Shown one piece after another: positions 35,552 through 48,642 of a stretch of 64,000 nucleotides of DNA. A model generated the notes under the pieces. The model was not told where the DNA came from. It saw nothing but the letters and a program-made list of their open reading frames with translations, and searched no databases. The first letter of the stretch is position 1. Each line of letters starts with the position of its first letter. Source of the stretch: Glebionis coronaria (taxonomy: Eukaryota > Streptophyta > Magnoliopsida > Asterales > Asteraceae); NCBI GenBank assembly GCA_025667525.1, contig CM046882.1, positions 218,844,592 through 218,908,591 on the forward strand, given 5' to 3'. The translations under genes and the position numbers were made by a program.

Positions 35552-36526
35552 TGTAACACTCTCAAATCAGGTCACATTAGCGGAAGGGTACTTGAGTGTT
35601 ACTTACATGATACAATAGCACAGTTATAGAAAACGGCTCAAAACGAGTCGTTTTAATAAAACATCCATTCATTCATTCAAAAGATAATAATCCATACAGG
35701 GTCCCAAATAATTTTAAAATATTTACGGTACACATCAAAAGATAAAAGTTGTTTTGAATGGATATATTTTAAAAAAGCGGGTCAAAGTCACCAAAATTAA
35801 GCAAGATTCATGAAACCACCTTCCTTGAGTACCTTCTTTATGGACCTGAGATAAAACATGCTATAAAATCAACAAAAATTGTTGAGTGAATCCATAGAGT
35901 TTAAAATAAGTAAATCGAACACAAGTATCTAGATAAACCTTCATCGGTAACAATTATGTTGACCAGGACGTAATTATTGTGTTATTTCATAAGCCTCGTG
36001 AGATTGAACGTTAACATATATATTTCAACCCACAAACACACCTAGCCAAGTGCGTATATTTCTCTTATACTAATGCATCCAATGTGCTCCAATACACATG
36101 TGCTTCACTACACATTGCGATAGCTAATCGCATCGGACTGGGCGTCACCCCGATAGATCTATCCTTAGTATTAGCGTTCACTCGCACCAAGTAATTAACA
36201 ATTCACGATAAGTGGGTCTTAGAGGCTATAAGCAAACTTATTTAAATAACGTTCATCTGAGCATACAATCGGGTCCCTTGTGTTCTATTTTAAAAATAAG
36301 CATGTTATCACCCTCGCGGGTTTTATAAAACAAGTAAATAAATAAAAGCGAGGTTATGAACTCACCTTAATAGGTAACGCGTTAGTACATGAATGATCTC
36401 AATGAGTAATACTAAAAGCAACCTTTGACGGAAGACCTCACTAAATGCGTCCTAACATAAAGTAAAAATACTTATAAAAATTTAATTGATGCGCACAAAC
36501 AAAAGAACGACAACTAGCTAGTTCAC
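35552..36526 (-). repeat. 5' LTR of element B (LTR-c), first segment
   Basis: It starts TGTAACACTCTC. Compared by eye with 17201 onward, about 6 percent of the first 200 bp differ. It is interrupted by element D after TTCAC (36522-36526). Confidence 0.9.
36522..36526. repeat. Left target-site duplication of element D (TTCAC)
   Basis: It is repeated at 44190-44194. LTR-b reads AGTTCACTTATTTAAAC at the same site without an insertion. Confidence 0.95.
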
Positions 36527-37454
36527 TGATACTGGGTCGTTTTCGTACACCTAAAGGTTATCGTAGTTCCTGGCAAAGTGTGAATGGAAATCCGCGTTTG
36601 TGTCTAAAGTTTGATGCTCGAATAAAAAGGGTTTTGATTTTTTTTTTATTATTTAAATCAACTAATTTTAACGACTAAATATTAAAATATTAAAAAGCGA
36701 TAAGGATGAAAATTAAACTACAATTATAAAGCGAAAGATATCTAAAAATAATGCTAAAGACAATAAAGAGCTAAACTAAACAAGCATAATTAAAATTATT
36801 AGAATCACGACATTTAAGTTAAGCATCAACAAGGCAACACTAATAATCATATAGAAGCTAACATTAAAGATAGAAATCAATAAAGCAACAATGACGAACA
36901 TATTAAAGCTAAATAAACGATGATAATAAAAAAGAGATAGAGAATAGAACCCGAACGAATAACCGGATAAGCCGAGATCACAAGACAACAAACGGTTAAC
37001 GATAAATAAACTAATCGACATTTTAAGAGTTATATTTTAGAAAATCTAAATTTAATTAACTAATAAAATTCATTTAAACTAATTTTAGTATAAAAATTTA
37101 ATTTAACTAAATTTTAGGAAAATAAGATGCTATATAAAAAAAAGGATCTATCCTAGAAAAAAATAACCAACGCAGAGGACAAAAAAAAAGTTTTAAAATG
37201 GAAATGATATTTTCTACATCACTAATAAAGAAAAATAAAAATGAAGACTTATGAATTAAGTGTTGCGTTTGATCTTAAAACAAAACAAAAAAAGGGAATG
37301 TAAATGATTCAAATATTATCTATCTATTATAAAAAAAACGTTGCCCTCTTTAAAGTGAAAAATGAGGATATCCTCCTGCTGTGACATATCCTATCTAAAA
37401 AAAAGGATAAAAAATGAGAATCTATGAAAGGAAATGTTTGTGCGTCTTTTATCT

Positions 37455-37485
<31 letters not shown>

Positions 37486-38318
37486 AAGAAAACAACTATA
37501 AATGTAGATCCTATCTCTCTGCCTCAAAATAAAATACAAATAATGAAAAAAAAACTGCAAATCTAATCACTACCTAAAACTTCTCTAAATAAAAAATGAA
37601 AGACAGCCCAACGAAAAAGATATGAAAAATAGAATCTGGGATGATTTTATAAAACTTAATAAACTGGAAACTGGATATTCAAATACAAGGTAAGATAGAA
37701 AAATAAACTGCGATTGTGTTTTTTTTTATATATTTAAAACTAACTGGCACAAATTAAAGGAACTAAAAAAAAAGAAGAAAAAGATTATAAGAAAAAACAA
37801 ACCTATACTAAGCTAAAAAAGAACGCAGCTCCTCCTCTTTACATCTGCATATCTTATCCTTTCTAAAAGGGAAAAAAAAAAACAATTGAGTGTTTCTGAA
37901 AAAATGGAATATATCCTCACTGCTTGTTTCCTAAGCCATCTATCTTTCACCACTGGGCCTCATGGGCTTTATTAACACGTCTCTTTTTTTTTGCTGTGTA
38001 TAAATTGGATGTTGGGCCTGAGCTGGGCTTGTGGGCTGAAGTTATATTAATGGGTCGGTTCGACCCATTTAAATGGCGTCGGACCGGCCCAATAAAATAT
38101 GAATTTACCGTCAAACTCGATTTTCCGTGCTCTTTCCATTTCTCGTGCTCGTTTTTGGTATTTTTCTTCATTTTTGCTCCTTTTCTTTAATATTCGTACC
38201 TACAATAATAAATAGCAAATATAAACGATATATGCATAAAAAATACATTTTTGCTATTTATTATTCGAAAAATGAAGGGAAATTCTCACTAAATGCATGA
38301 ATAATTACGTGTTCAACA
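36527..38318 (-). repeat. 3' LTR of element D
   Basis: It contains A-rich tracts, an interrupted poly-A (37449-37491), and GGGCCTGAGCTGGGCTTGTG and GGCCCAATAAA near 38020-38095. An 81-codon hydrophobic frame (36776-37021) is present in both LTRs and is likely chance. No clear TATA box was identified. Confidence 0.92.
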
Positions 38319-38356
38319 CACTCCTACACTTAAAACGTTGCTTGCCCCCAAGCAAC
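38319..38356 (-). other. Polypurine tract and hairpin of element D
   Basis: The sense strand reads TTTTAAGTGTAGGAGTG directly before the LTR start TGTTGAAC. Beside it, GTTGCTTG (38337-38344) pairs perfectly with CAAGCAAC (38349-38356) across CCCC. The position matches C, E and F, but the stem sequence is entirely different, so pairing and not sequence is kept. Confidence 0.8.
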
Positions 38357-39207
38357 TATTATCACAAACGTTAAATACAATTTAAAACCACTTTATTCGA
38401 GATTGCTAAAAGAAAATAAAAATAAAAATCCATAGTGACCCGCCATGCTCGACTTTTTATTGAAGGTATAAGGATCATAGAACGGGAAACACGCAAACTG
38501 GGTGTCTCCAGGGAATAAATATCGTCATCCTCTTTTTATTACTCCCAACTAAGCTAAAATTCCTTGTGCAAACGTTTTGGCAAAATGCTAACACTACTTA
38601 TACTAATAACCTATGTAAATAAAACTTATCACTCCTATAATTATAAAAGACTAGCAAGTGTGTTCATTTTCAAATTTTTGATCGTTCAAATCGACATTTG
38701 TTATGGTTGCTAATCATCTAAGCGGAATATTAGACTCACCGAAAATGACGAGATTTAAGTTTCAAAAATGGCCTTTCCCATGTAGCGGCTTTCTTCTCGG
38801 AACGTCCCAACCTAATCGGTTAAGTGCCCGGGCTTTTGACACCCCACGGAGAATAGTACCGGGATTGGCGGGATTTTGAAATCAAAGATCTTGAAATCAC
38901 CGCTAAGCTAATAAAAGACACTTAGATGAAAAAACAACGACGGTAATTAGAGAATGAAGATTCAAAGGAGAGATCACTCCATGTAGCGACTTTCTTCTCA
39001 GCTTGTCCTTTAGCAAAGCTTAGGAGGCTAGGTTTTTACACCCTCGAGAATAGTATCGGAGCTCACGGGACCTTTGACTTCTACATTCTCAATTACCGTC
39101 TAACTCTTATACAAAATTGACGAATTCTAGTTCAACTTCGGATTTAAATTGAGAAAAAGCAAGTTTCTCACAGTTATAATTAAAGCAACAAAAACATAAA
39201 ACTCTTA

Positions 39208-39334
<127 letters not shown>

Positions 39335-39923
39335 TTTTTCTTTTTTCTTTCTTTTTTTTTTCTTTTTTTTTTCTTGATTTTATATATATTTTTTTCTATA
39401 TTTTTTTTTTCTATATATATATATATTTTTTTTTTTCAAAAATATTTATTCACGCAACATTATTTCAAATTTAAGAAAGTATGCTTTCACTCAAATTTAA
39501 ATAAAAAGTTGAACTAGGACTCTATATCAAAATTGCATAATAATTTATTTTTTGCATAACAACACAATTTTTAACGTTCAAAGACTTTGAAAAAAAAACA
39601 CACTTATTTAGTCTAGTTATAATCTAGGAGGAAAAGCCATAGGTTACTCATATAAGCTCTAAAGAGAACCAACTACTCCACGTTTAGCATTTTTATTTGC
39701 ACAATTCCTAAAAGCTTAGTCTAAAAGTAAAGGGAGCAGCCAGATCAACACTCAGGCAGAGTCAGGATCCCCTATGTTCTAGCCTACGGGACAAGTCAAT
39801 CACGCACGGTCAAAAACGTTTTATTATTATTTAATAAAATAAAATAAAACAAACACACATTTGCTCAAAATAGGATGCTAGAGGGCAAACAAGTAGGTAT
39901 GAATATGATCCATATGATATAAA

Positions 39924-39962
39924 CCCCCCTACACTTAGAACCGAACATTGGCCTCAATGTTC
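39924..39962 (-). other. Second polypurine-like tract with hairpin in element D
   Basis: Plus CCCCCCTACACTTA is followed by GAACATTG (39943-39950) and CAATGTTC (39955-39962), an 8-bp perfect stem with loop GCCT. In element C the outermost pair is A-T; here it is G-C, a paired change. Confidence 0.75.
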
Positions 39963-40362
39963 AAAAGTGATAAGGTGTTACCCCTACTCTTAAGAACACA
40001 AAAGGCTAATGCTAGAATTCCAAGTGTAAGAAGGAGGACACAATCAGATATGCATGGATAAAGATGAGAACTGAGTACTCTCCTGATATAGACATGAAGA
40101 TCGATCAGAGACTGAATGAAGAAGATGATGGAAAACAGCAACATCAACCCTCTGAAAGTCTTCTCGATCCTAGGGAACCTGCACACAAAAACAAAAACCA
40201 ACAAGCACACATGGAGAGAAGCACACGCCCCTACACTTATGTTAGAAAATAAATAAAAAGGATAGATCATCGGGTTGCCTCCCGAGAAGCGCTTGTTTTT
40301 GTTAACCGAGTCACGAGCCTGACTCGAACCCGAATTAAATGGTCCATGGGGAAGCAAGAGAA

Positions 40363-42045
40363 TCACCACTGGCTCAAAACAGATATGCCAGGGTCAAAGA
40401 TCTTATCCTCATCACCGGATGAGAATAAAGAAGAAGAATGCACAGTATAAGTGAAGAAAAGCAGAAGGATTCTTATAACATACGAGAAATAGATATAAAG
40501 GCGATCCTTAAGAATACTTGTCCTCGCCAAGGGCGGGCGGGTGAGAGAAAAAGATATCAAAGTGTCACCCGAGGACACTTGATAGAAACTCAAAGCAAGA
40601 GTCGATGGGGTAACCGCTAAAACATCACAAGTAATAGCAACATCAACGTCTCCTCCGGGATCAAAACACTCATCCTCATTTCCCGGTATGAAATGAGGAG
40701 AGTAAAAGCGATACATCACCCGCTTGGGTGTGCACGCGGTAGGACAGGGTTGCAACATAATATGAGAAATATCAGAAGACATATCTACCACCCGCGTCAC
40801 CTCACCAGACCGAATCAAACGGAAGGTAGGATCAAATCTCTCCACCTCCTCTACGATGGGAGGTGGCATGGCTAACAACGAATGCTCATCAATAGCGAGA
40901 GAGTCGGAGCTATCAATGTCCTCAATCCCCTCTTCAAAGAGAGGATTCACCTCACTAGAGATGTAGGCGTCATCAAAATCAAATAAAGGGTTCGAATAAA
41001 TTTTGAAATTTTCCTTCGGAACGTCTTCATCGGATAGTGACTCATCATCACTAGAAGTAAAATCATCATCGAGATCAAAAATGGGATTAGAGAAAGCCAA
41101 AGAATCGTCTCCCAAGATGTCGGTGGGAGGTAATGAATCATCACTAGAAAGATATTCACACTCATCGTCACTATCGGAAGCAACTGTAGGCTCACTTTGG
41201 ATTGGAATAAGAGTCTCGTCACAAGGAATAGTGATAAGACCCTCATCCCCCATGATGAGAGAGGCATCGGGCTCCGTAGTGGAAGAATCGAGAATAGGAG
41301 TGGTAGAATCCTTAGGCTCGAGAGCCGGCAAGTCGAGAGAAGGAATTACAATTGCACTAGGACATTGAGCACAAAGATCATTCCAAAAAATAGTATTCTC
41401 ATCGTCATCATCATCATAATAGTAAGAACGCACAAGAGAAGGAGTATAATCATTAAGATTAGATACTTGCTCTTGTCGTTGTCGTTGTCGCTCTTCCTCC
41501 TCCTTTGCTTCTTTTAGAAGAACAACGGCTTCTTGAAGTTGCAAAACAATGGCGTGTGTTTCGTCTTTCAAAGCATTGAGTTGTTGAATTCTCTGAGAGG
41601 ATTGATGATTGATGGTAGGATGTGGGGGCTCACAGTTATGAAAACCAGAATTATAGCACGGATGTGGCTCATAGGAAGTCATCGGTTGAGAAGAATTAGA
41701 ACACGGATTTGGTTCATAATAATCCATCGGTGAAGAAAAATGAGGACACGGATTTGGCTCATAATAATTCATTGGCTGACAATACGAAGTATCGTGAGGG
41801 CCCCCACAATGATTGCAACACGGGTATTGAAAAAAACCCGGTTCATGTTGCGGATAGGGATTGTCATAGACGGGAGGGGGTGAGAAAGTATTGTAAGAGG
41901 AGAAGTACGAATTCGTTGAATTGCAAAATGGACAAAATCCAAATTGTGTATTGTCGATATCAAAACCACACCGCTCACAACTACACCATTGACATGTTTG
42001 AAAACCATGCCATGGTCTCCCACACCGAACGCAAGACGAATCCAT
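40363..42045 (-). CDS. Gag-derived acidic protein of element D with C-terminal FDPG module (560 aa)
   Basis: It opens with a Cys-rich stretch of paired CxxC motifs (CVRC, CQWC, CERC, CPFC; residues about 5-40), like a zinc-ribbon protein. CNHCGGPHDTSYC follows, with the same C-x2-C-x3-H-x4-C spacing as the Gag zinc knuckles of C and E. Three imperfect YEPNPC repeats come next (MNYYEPNPC, MDYYEPNPC, MTSYEPHPC), then a Glu/Gln-rich coiled-coil-like segment. A long acidic region has SNPIFDLDDD and SNPLFDFDDA repeats. FDPG motifs lie at about 461 and 550, with the hydrophobic run YIYFSYVIRILLLFFTYTV between them. The capsid and protease are absent. The frame is intact, with a true ATG 360 bp from the 5' LTR. 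Function is unknown; RNA binding through the knuckle is an inference. Confidence 0.8.
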   Translation of the reverse strand: MDSSCVRCGRPWHGFQTCQWCSCERCGFDIDNTQFGFCPFCNSTNSYFSSYNTFSPPPVYDNPYPQHEPGFFQYPCCNHCGGPHDTSYCQPMNYYEPNPCPHFSSPMDYYEPNPCSNSSQPMTSYEPHPCYNSGFHNCEPPHPTINHQSSQRIQQLNALKDETHAIVLQLQEAVVLLKEAKEEEERQRQRQEQVSNLNDYTPSLVRSYYYDDDDDENTIFWNDLCAQCPSAIVIPSLDLPALEPKDSTTPILDSSTTEPDASLIMGDEGLITIPCDETLIPIQSEPTVASDSDDECEYLSSDDSLPPTDILGDDSLAFSNPIFDLDDDFTSSDDESLSDEDVPKENFKIYSNPLFDFDDAYISSEVNPLFEEGIEDIDSSDSLAIDEHSLLAMPPPIVEEVERFDPTFRLIRSGEVTRVVDMSSDISHIMLQPCPTACTPKRVMYRFYSPHFIPGNEDECFDPGGDVDVAITCDVLAVTPSTLALSFYQVSSGDTLISFSLTRPPLARTSILKDRLYIYFSYVIRILLLFFTYTVHSSSLFSSGDEDKIFDPGISVLSQW

Positions 42046-42405
42046 GAAGAATTATAAATAAGAGGGGTTGAGAAAAAGAATTAAACACGGTAGAAGATAA
42101 AGAAGAATATTTTTTTTTTTAAGTTTTTTTTTATTTTTTTTTATTTTTTTATATATATATATATGATATATATAGTAATAAAGAAAATAAAATAAAATAA
42201 GCAAATATTTATGATTTTTATAAATTTTATATATTTTATATATATATATTATTTTTTTTATTTTTTTTTTTGATTTTTTAAAAATTTTTTATTATATATA
42301 TATACAAATACGAAATAAACTTTAAAAAAGAAAGGATCTCCAAGTCACCAACTAAAAACACAACGCAAAAATCGCTACACACAAAGCCGGCAGCGGCGCC
42401 ATTTG
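42046..42405 (-). other. Leader and tRNA-Asp-type primer-binding site of element D
   Basis: The sense strand next to the LTR reads AA then TGGCGCCGCTGCCGGCT (42387-42403), nearly identical to C. The remaining leader is poly-T and AT-rich. Confidence 0.85.
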
Positions 42406-43326
42406 ATACTGGGTCGTTTTCGTACACCTAAAGGTTATCGTAGTTCCTGGCAAAGTGTGAATGGAAATCCGCGTTTGTGTCTAAAGTTTGATGCTCGAAT
42501 AAAAAGGGTTTTGATTTTTTTTTATTATTTAAATCAACTAATTTTAACGACTAAATATTAAAATATTAAAAAGCGATAAGGATGAAAATTAAACTACAAT
42601 TATAAAGCGAAAGATATCTAAAAGTAATGCTAAAGACAATAAAGAGCTAAACTAAACAAGCATAATTAAAACTATTAGAATCACGACATTTAAGTTAAGC
42701 ATCAACAAGGCAACACTAATAATCATATAGAAGCTAACATTAAAGATAGAAATCAATAAAGCAACAATGACGAACATATTAAAGCTAAATAAACGATGAT
42801 AATAAAAAAGAGATAGAGAATAGAACTCGAACGAATAACCGGATACGCCGAGATCACAAGACAACAAACGGTTAACGATAAATAAACTAATCGACATTTT
42901 AAGAGTTATATTTTAGAAAATCTAAATTTAATTAACTAATAAAATTCATTTAAACTAATTTTAGTATAAAAATTTAATTTAACTAAATTTTAGGAAAATA
43001 AGATGCTATATAAAAAAAAGGATCTATCCTAGAAAAAAATAACCAACGCAGAGGAAAAAAAAAAGTTTTAAAATGGAAATGATATTTTCTACATCACTAA
43101 TAAAGAAAAATAAAAATGAAGACTTATGAATTAAGTGTTGCGTTTGATCTTAAAACAAAACAAAAAAAGGGAATGTAAATGATTCAAATATTATCTATCT
43201 ATTATAAAAAAAACGCTGCCCTCTTTAAAGTGAAAAATGAGGATATCCTCCTGCTGTTACATATCCTATCTAAAAAAAAGGATAAAAAATGAGAATCTAT
43301 GAAAGGAAATGTTTGTGCGTCTTTTA

Positions 43327-43370
<44 letters not shown>

Positions 43371-44189
43371 AACTATAAATGTAGATCCTATCTCTCTGCC
43401 TCAAAATAAAATACAGATAATGAAAAAAAACTGCAAATCTAATCACTACCTAAAACTTCTCTAAATAAAAAATGAAAGACAGCCCAACGAAAAAGATATG
43501 AAAAATAGAATCTGGGATGATTTTATAAAACTTAATAAACTGGAAACTGGATATTCAAATACAAGGTAAGATAGAAAAATAAACTGCGATTGTGTTTTTT
43601 TTTATTATTTTTAAAACTAACTGGCACAAATTAAAGGAACTAAAAAAAAAAGAAGAAAAAGATTATAAAAAAACAAACCTATACTAAGCTAAAAAAGAAC
43701 GCAGCTCCTCCTCTTTACATCTGCATATCTTATCCTTTCTAAAAGGGAAAAACAATTGAGTGTTTCTGAAAAAATGAAATATATCCTCACTGCTTGTTTC
43801 CTAAGCCATCTATCTTTCACCACTGGGCCTCATGGGCTTTATTAACACGTCTCTTTTTTTTTTGCTGCGTATAAATTGGATGTTGGGCCTGAGCTGGGCT
43901 TGTGGGCTGAAGTTATATTAATGGGTCGGTTCAACCCATTTAAATGGTGTCGGGCCGGCCCAATAAAATATGAATTTACCGTCAAACTCGATTTTCCGTG
44001 CTCTTTCCATTTCTCGTGCTCGTTTTTGGTATTTTTCTTCATTTTTGCTCCTTTTCTTTAATATTCGTACCTACAATAATAAATAGCAAATATAAACGAT
44101 ATATGCATAAAAAATACATTTTTGCTATTTATTATTCGAAAAATGAAGGGAAATTCTCACTAAATGTATGAATAATTACGTGTTCAACA
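42406..44189 (-). repeat. 5' LTR of element D
   Basis: It mirrors 36527-38318. It has a pure A40 run at 43330-43369 where the other LTR has A runs broken by G. Some differences from the 3' LTR are C-to-T or G-to-A at CpG sites (near 43930), as expected of methylated DNA. Confidence 0.92.
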
Positions 44190-44194
44190 TTCAC
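44190..44194. repeat. Right target-site duplication of element D (TTCAC)
   Basis: It matches 36522-36526. Confidence 0.95.
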
Positions 44195-45531
44195 TTATTT
44201 AAACTTTCCAGAATATGTTACATATCATTAAAAAAATGTCACTTGAAATAAGTGACTAATACGATATTTTATAATGTCAAAATACAAAACATACGCTATG
44301 TAAGTCACTATAACTATAGTTATTTTATATATATATATAACCAACTATATTTAAAAGTAATTTCTTGTGGCTTAAATCATTAAGCCGTACATACTATTTT
44401 CGCAAAATATAATATTTCACGCATTTGTCTGTTAGAAATAAGTAACGTAATACTCTGTTAGTGCGTTCAAAAATATTTAAAAGTTCACATCATGTATTTC
44501 ATAGTATATACAGATTATATATATATAATATTGTCTCTAGTTATTTAGATATGCCAACATAAGTTGGACTTAGTTTTGACGTAAATCAATTTTTTTTAGT
44601 ATACTAGTGTACTATTATTACCAAAACTTTTAAAGTAAGAAATGTTTATTATTATTTAGTATTGAGGTATTGATCCTATGGAACATGAAATAAAGGTGAC
44701 TACATAAATCTAAATGAACAAAAGAATACTACCATGTTAATATGACAAAAAAAATGAAAAAAATTGTATGAGAGTGTTCATACCAAACGAATGAAGAAGA
44801 GCTGCCAAAGATCTATGAGATAGAAATGAGTACAGGCATCAAGTTTGATCTTTTTTTCTTTCTTGTTTCATTATATGACGTAAACTTTGGTATGTAAAAT
44901 TCTTGTTGCACTTTTTAATCTTGAGATAAGAATGGGTATGCGTGTCAATTTTCTTAACATAAGAATAGGTGTCAAATGTTTACAAAAGTAAATAGCAGGT
45001 GGTGGAAGTCATCTACGAAACTTATATAGTAAGGATTAATATAATAACCATTGCAAATACCAATTGTTGATGAGGTTACGCAGCTAGAGATATGTAGAAA
45101 TAGATGAGACATGTTAGTGGGTGACATTTATTATAATTTTTGCTTCACAAATTAAAACTCGGGTATTATCGAAACCCGATATTTTAAAAGTTACGCGATT
45201 TAAAAATTACACGTAAAACATGAAAAATAAACGCTCCTTATAAAATAAAAACATCGACATTCGGAGGATATTTATATTTTAATAATAAATGACTTAAACT
45301 ACATTAACATGTCGAATGAACTAATGAACGTAAAGGCTTAACGTAAATTACGAAAAATACTTTTAAAAGAAAATAATAAAAATAAAATAAAATAAAAATT
45401 AAACGACAACAATAGAAAATACTTTTACGTCATAACGAGAAATAAATATCGATACCTAACGTATTCCTTGCCGGTTATAACCTAAACGAAATTCTTACGC
45501 TAACTTTCAAACCTTAAACTTCCTAGTTAGC
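44195..45531 (-). repeat. 5' LTR of element B (LTR-c), second segment
   Basis: It matches 29067-30410 of LTR-b. It carries the TATA box at 45021-45028. It ends at TTAGC (45527-45531), where element E is inserted. Confidence 0.9.
45527..45531. repeat. Left target-site duplication of element E (TTAGC)
   Basis: It is repeated at 57673-57677. LTR-b has the unoccupied site as CCCAGTTAGTCGATAA, with one substitution. Confidence 0.9.
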
Positions 45532-46217
45532 TGATGTGATCGTGATAGTATAGTGATAATTAAATACGTTATAGGGTAAATTAGAAAATTACCTTTAGGA
45601 AAAAGTAATAGTCTAAAATTACCAAAGACGAATTCAATTAAACACGTGGATGAACCAAGTTCGTTGTACACGAAGATCGAGTGAATTTGAGACGTTTCTT
45701 TCAATTAGGACAATTGATTTGAATGGTTTTTCGGTTTTTAAACTAAAAATTAAATCTATCAATTTTAAACTTAATTTTATCCTAAAGTGCATGAATCGTT
45801 ACCCCGAATATTTTAATCTAAATCAATTACTTATATAATTAAAACTATTTAAAAATTAAACTATTCAAAAATCTATAAAAATTAATCTATTTAATAAAAA
45901 TAACTTTTAAGCTATTTTTAGAAATCTAATTAATCTTTTTAAACTAATTAAATTTATTAAAATTTACTTAAACCAAATCTAATTTTTAAAACTATTTTTT
46001 AATTTAAATCTAAAACAATAAAAATCTTATTATTTAAAAACTACTTAAACTCTTAAAATTAATAAAACATTTTTATTTTTATCTTTATTTTATTTTAATT
46101 GACTATTAAATAAAATAAAATATAAAAAACTAATTTGAACTATGTATCTAATTTAATTAAACAAACTGCCAAGAACAAAGATACAATATTAATTAAACTG
46201 AAAGAAAGTAAAAACAA

Positions 46218-46293
46218 AAGAGCTAGTGAGCTCAGTGGTAAACATGTTGGTTGTGAACCGAGAGGTTTCGAGTTCGAGTCCTAAGAAGGACAT
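46218..46293 (+). repeat. tRNA-like (SINE-head-like) segment inside the 3' LTR of E
   Basis: AGCTCAGTGG resembles RNA polymerase III box A and GTTCGAGTCC resembles box B, about 35 bp apart, as in tRNA genes and SINE heads. The acceptor and T stems do not pair well, so this is not a working tRNA. The following 100 bp, ending near the poly-T or AT stretch, may be the SINE body. It was already in the LTR when E inserted, because both LTRs have it. Confidence 0.6.
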
Positions 46294-47623
46294 TTTTTTG
46301 ATTATTAATTTTTGGACAATGGAAATAAAATCAAGATCACAGGAGTGATCTTTTTGGTATGACGTATTTGTAATGGCAATATATAATATTAGTACCATAC
46401 AAAATGTATGGTACTTAGATTATTCTCAGTCAAAATCACACAAAAATGATGTAAGCTAAATATACTAATATCAGTTAACTGAAACAAAACAATAACACAA
46501 GTTTCTAACTAGCTAAAAAGCAATAACTAACATGTATCAACAATTTCATCTGAACAGATATGCTTATTAAACCACTTTACCGTCTCAAAAGAACATTATA
46601 CGTCAAAATAAATGAATCAGCGAGCTTAGCAGTTCAAATAATAAAGCTTCAAACATAACTCACCTACAGACTTGATTAACACAATCAAAATCAAAGTCAC
46701 ATTCAGAACTTCAAATCATATTATCCTAACATTAGTTATGCAGAAATTAGCTATTACTAAACAAGAATTAACCAACCCCTCATAAAACAAAACTCAGCTC
46801 TAGAAGACTAGTTTATCAGCAAGCTAAATACATTTAAAAGTCTTTTGCATAAAAATTCCAAAACAGTTATATATAAACCACAACTAGCGTACAAAACTCA
46901 ACTAAAGCAAATCATTAGCAGGTTCATTAGAACAAGTCTAACTTATAAGATGTATAACAAGCCAAATATCAGTATAAATCTTAAACTAAAATGAGCAAAT
47001 TCTATCAAACATCTGTAACTTAAACAGTGAGAAATTCCAACCAAATAAACAACTAAAAATTAAGCAAATACCATTAATAAAGAAGCAGATCCAAATAACT
47101 TGCAAAACCAAACAGCACTACTTAACTGAATAAGCAGGTAAACATTTAACCTATATAAATCTAAAATTAACAGAAGAATAAAAGAGATGAGAAAGAACCT
47201 TTTTAAAGACAACCTTTGAGAAGAAGGTTGTGCTGAACAACCTTTAAGAACCGATTCAACACCACCAAAAAATCATCAAACAAACCACCACCATGGATCG
47301 AATTTCATCAAAGCATAATATTCGGACAATTTTTTATAGACTTTCCAGTAGGGAAAGCTTTATTCCCAAATTTTCACAAAGTATTTAATTCAAGCTATTG
47401 ATTTAAGCTTAATTAAATACCACTAACAGTTATAATAATAAAATCAGATTAAGATGCAATAAAAGTAAATTAAAATAAGAGATTAAATAATTCAAAACTT
47501 AACTTTTTATTAAATCAAAAATAGCATTACATTATTTAAAAGAGAGATTACAATCCTAATCTAATTTAAACATTATAACAATAAAGTAAAAAATGGGATA
47601 CTCGTTACAATGAGAAGAGGGGG

Positions 47624-47631
47624 TTTATATA
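47624..47631 (-). promoter_or_regulatory. TATA box in the 3' LTR of E
   Basis: Plus TTTATATA, sense TATATAAA, in context GGGTTTATATAGGCTG. The 5' LTR copy is at 56654-56661. Confidence 0.7.
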
Positions 47632-48642
47632 GGCTGAACCCGAGGTGTTGGGGGTGAGTTTGTTGGAGATGAGGAATCAATCCAACCGTTCATTCAGCAT
47701 CTTTTTTTCTCTTTCTTCCAAGAAACTTGATCTAAAGGCTATGAATACACAACTAGCACACGGATCGCCAACGTGGCATCCAAGTGTGCTAGTTGTGCTA
47801 GTTTGGTGATGAGCTTTCCTATCTTGATTTGAGGATGGGGAATGGTGAGGTGTCTCAACCAATGAAAAGGGAACACGTAGCCTTGCTCTTCCATTCTTTT
47901 CCTCCGAAAACATGGGGGATTTAATTCCCCCATGTGTGAATCACACGTGTGAACAAAACCCCCAAATTAATTTAGGATTTTATGGATTAGGGTTTGGGAT
48001 GAATAGTGGCTAGGTTAAAATATGTTACTGGTTTATTTGGGTGGGAGAAAGAAGATGCATAGGGAGTATCGAAAACTTTTGTGAGGTGTGTGGTGGAAAA
48101 GTGAGTTAATAAACGTGTGAGTAGATAGAAGTTTGGGATAAATAGTTTGACTGAAAATTGTAACTTTCGTTACAATTTCATTTATGTTGGGATTTGGTTT
48201 GGACCCCATCCGTTTCAAGTAACTTCAATTAAGGGCTTGGCCCATCAAATTCTCCCCATCCAACTCTTATTATTACCGTGTGTGCTTTTGATCCATAATA
48301 AACTTCCAACCGTATCATTTATTTTGCTTTGGGCCTTCTTATGGGCTTTTGGTAAAATCATATACTTAATATCCTATAAATGGGCCTTCAAGCCCATTAA
48401 GTAACCGTGGGTCCCACTTGTCCCATTAGCTTCATAAACAATTAAATCCGCTAAAGTCGAGATCGTAATTGGCTTTGTTGATCTTTTTCTTCAAACTCGT
48501 GTCGTTCTTGTCGGTTTTCACGATCTTGGTACCTACACACATAAAAACAAGAAACATGCAAATACAAGGCAATATTGATACATTTTATGCACTTATACAT
48601 TGTTTTAGGCTACAATTGATATGAGTAAAATCACTCATATAA

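Larger units (their letters stand above)
45532..48642 (-). repeat. 3' LTR of element E
   Basis: This unusually long LTR includes a TATA box (47624-47631), a tRNA-like segment (46218-46293), and, at its U3 end, a hairpin of ATATGAGT and ACTCATAT. Small frames at 46189, 47677, 47739, 48033 and 48147 recur in the other LTR and are not credible genes. Confidence 0.92.

Noticed and set aside
46218..46293. Intact tRNA gene
   Set aside because: Box A and box B look right, but acceptor and T stems do not pair, so it is at best a SINE-like relic.
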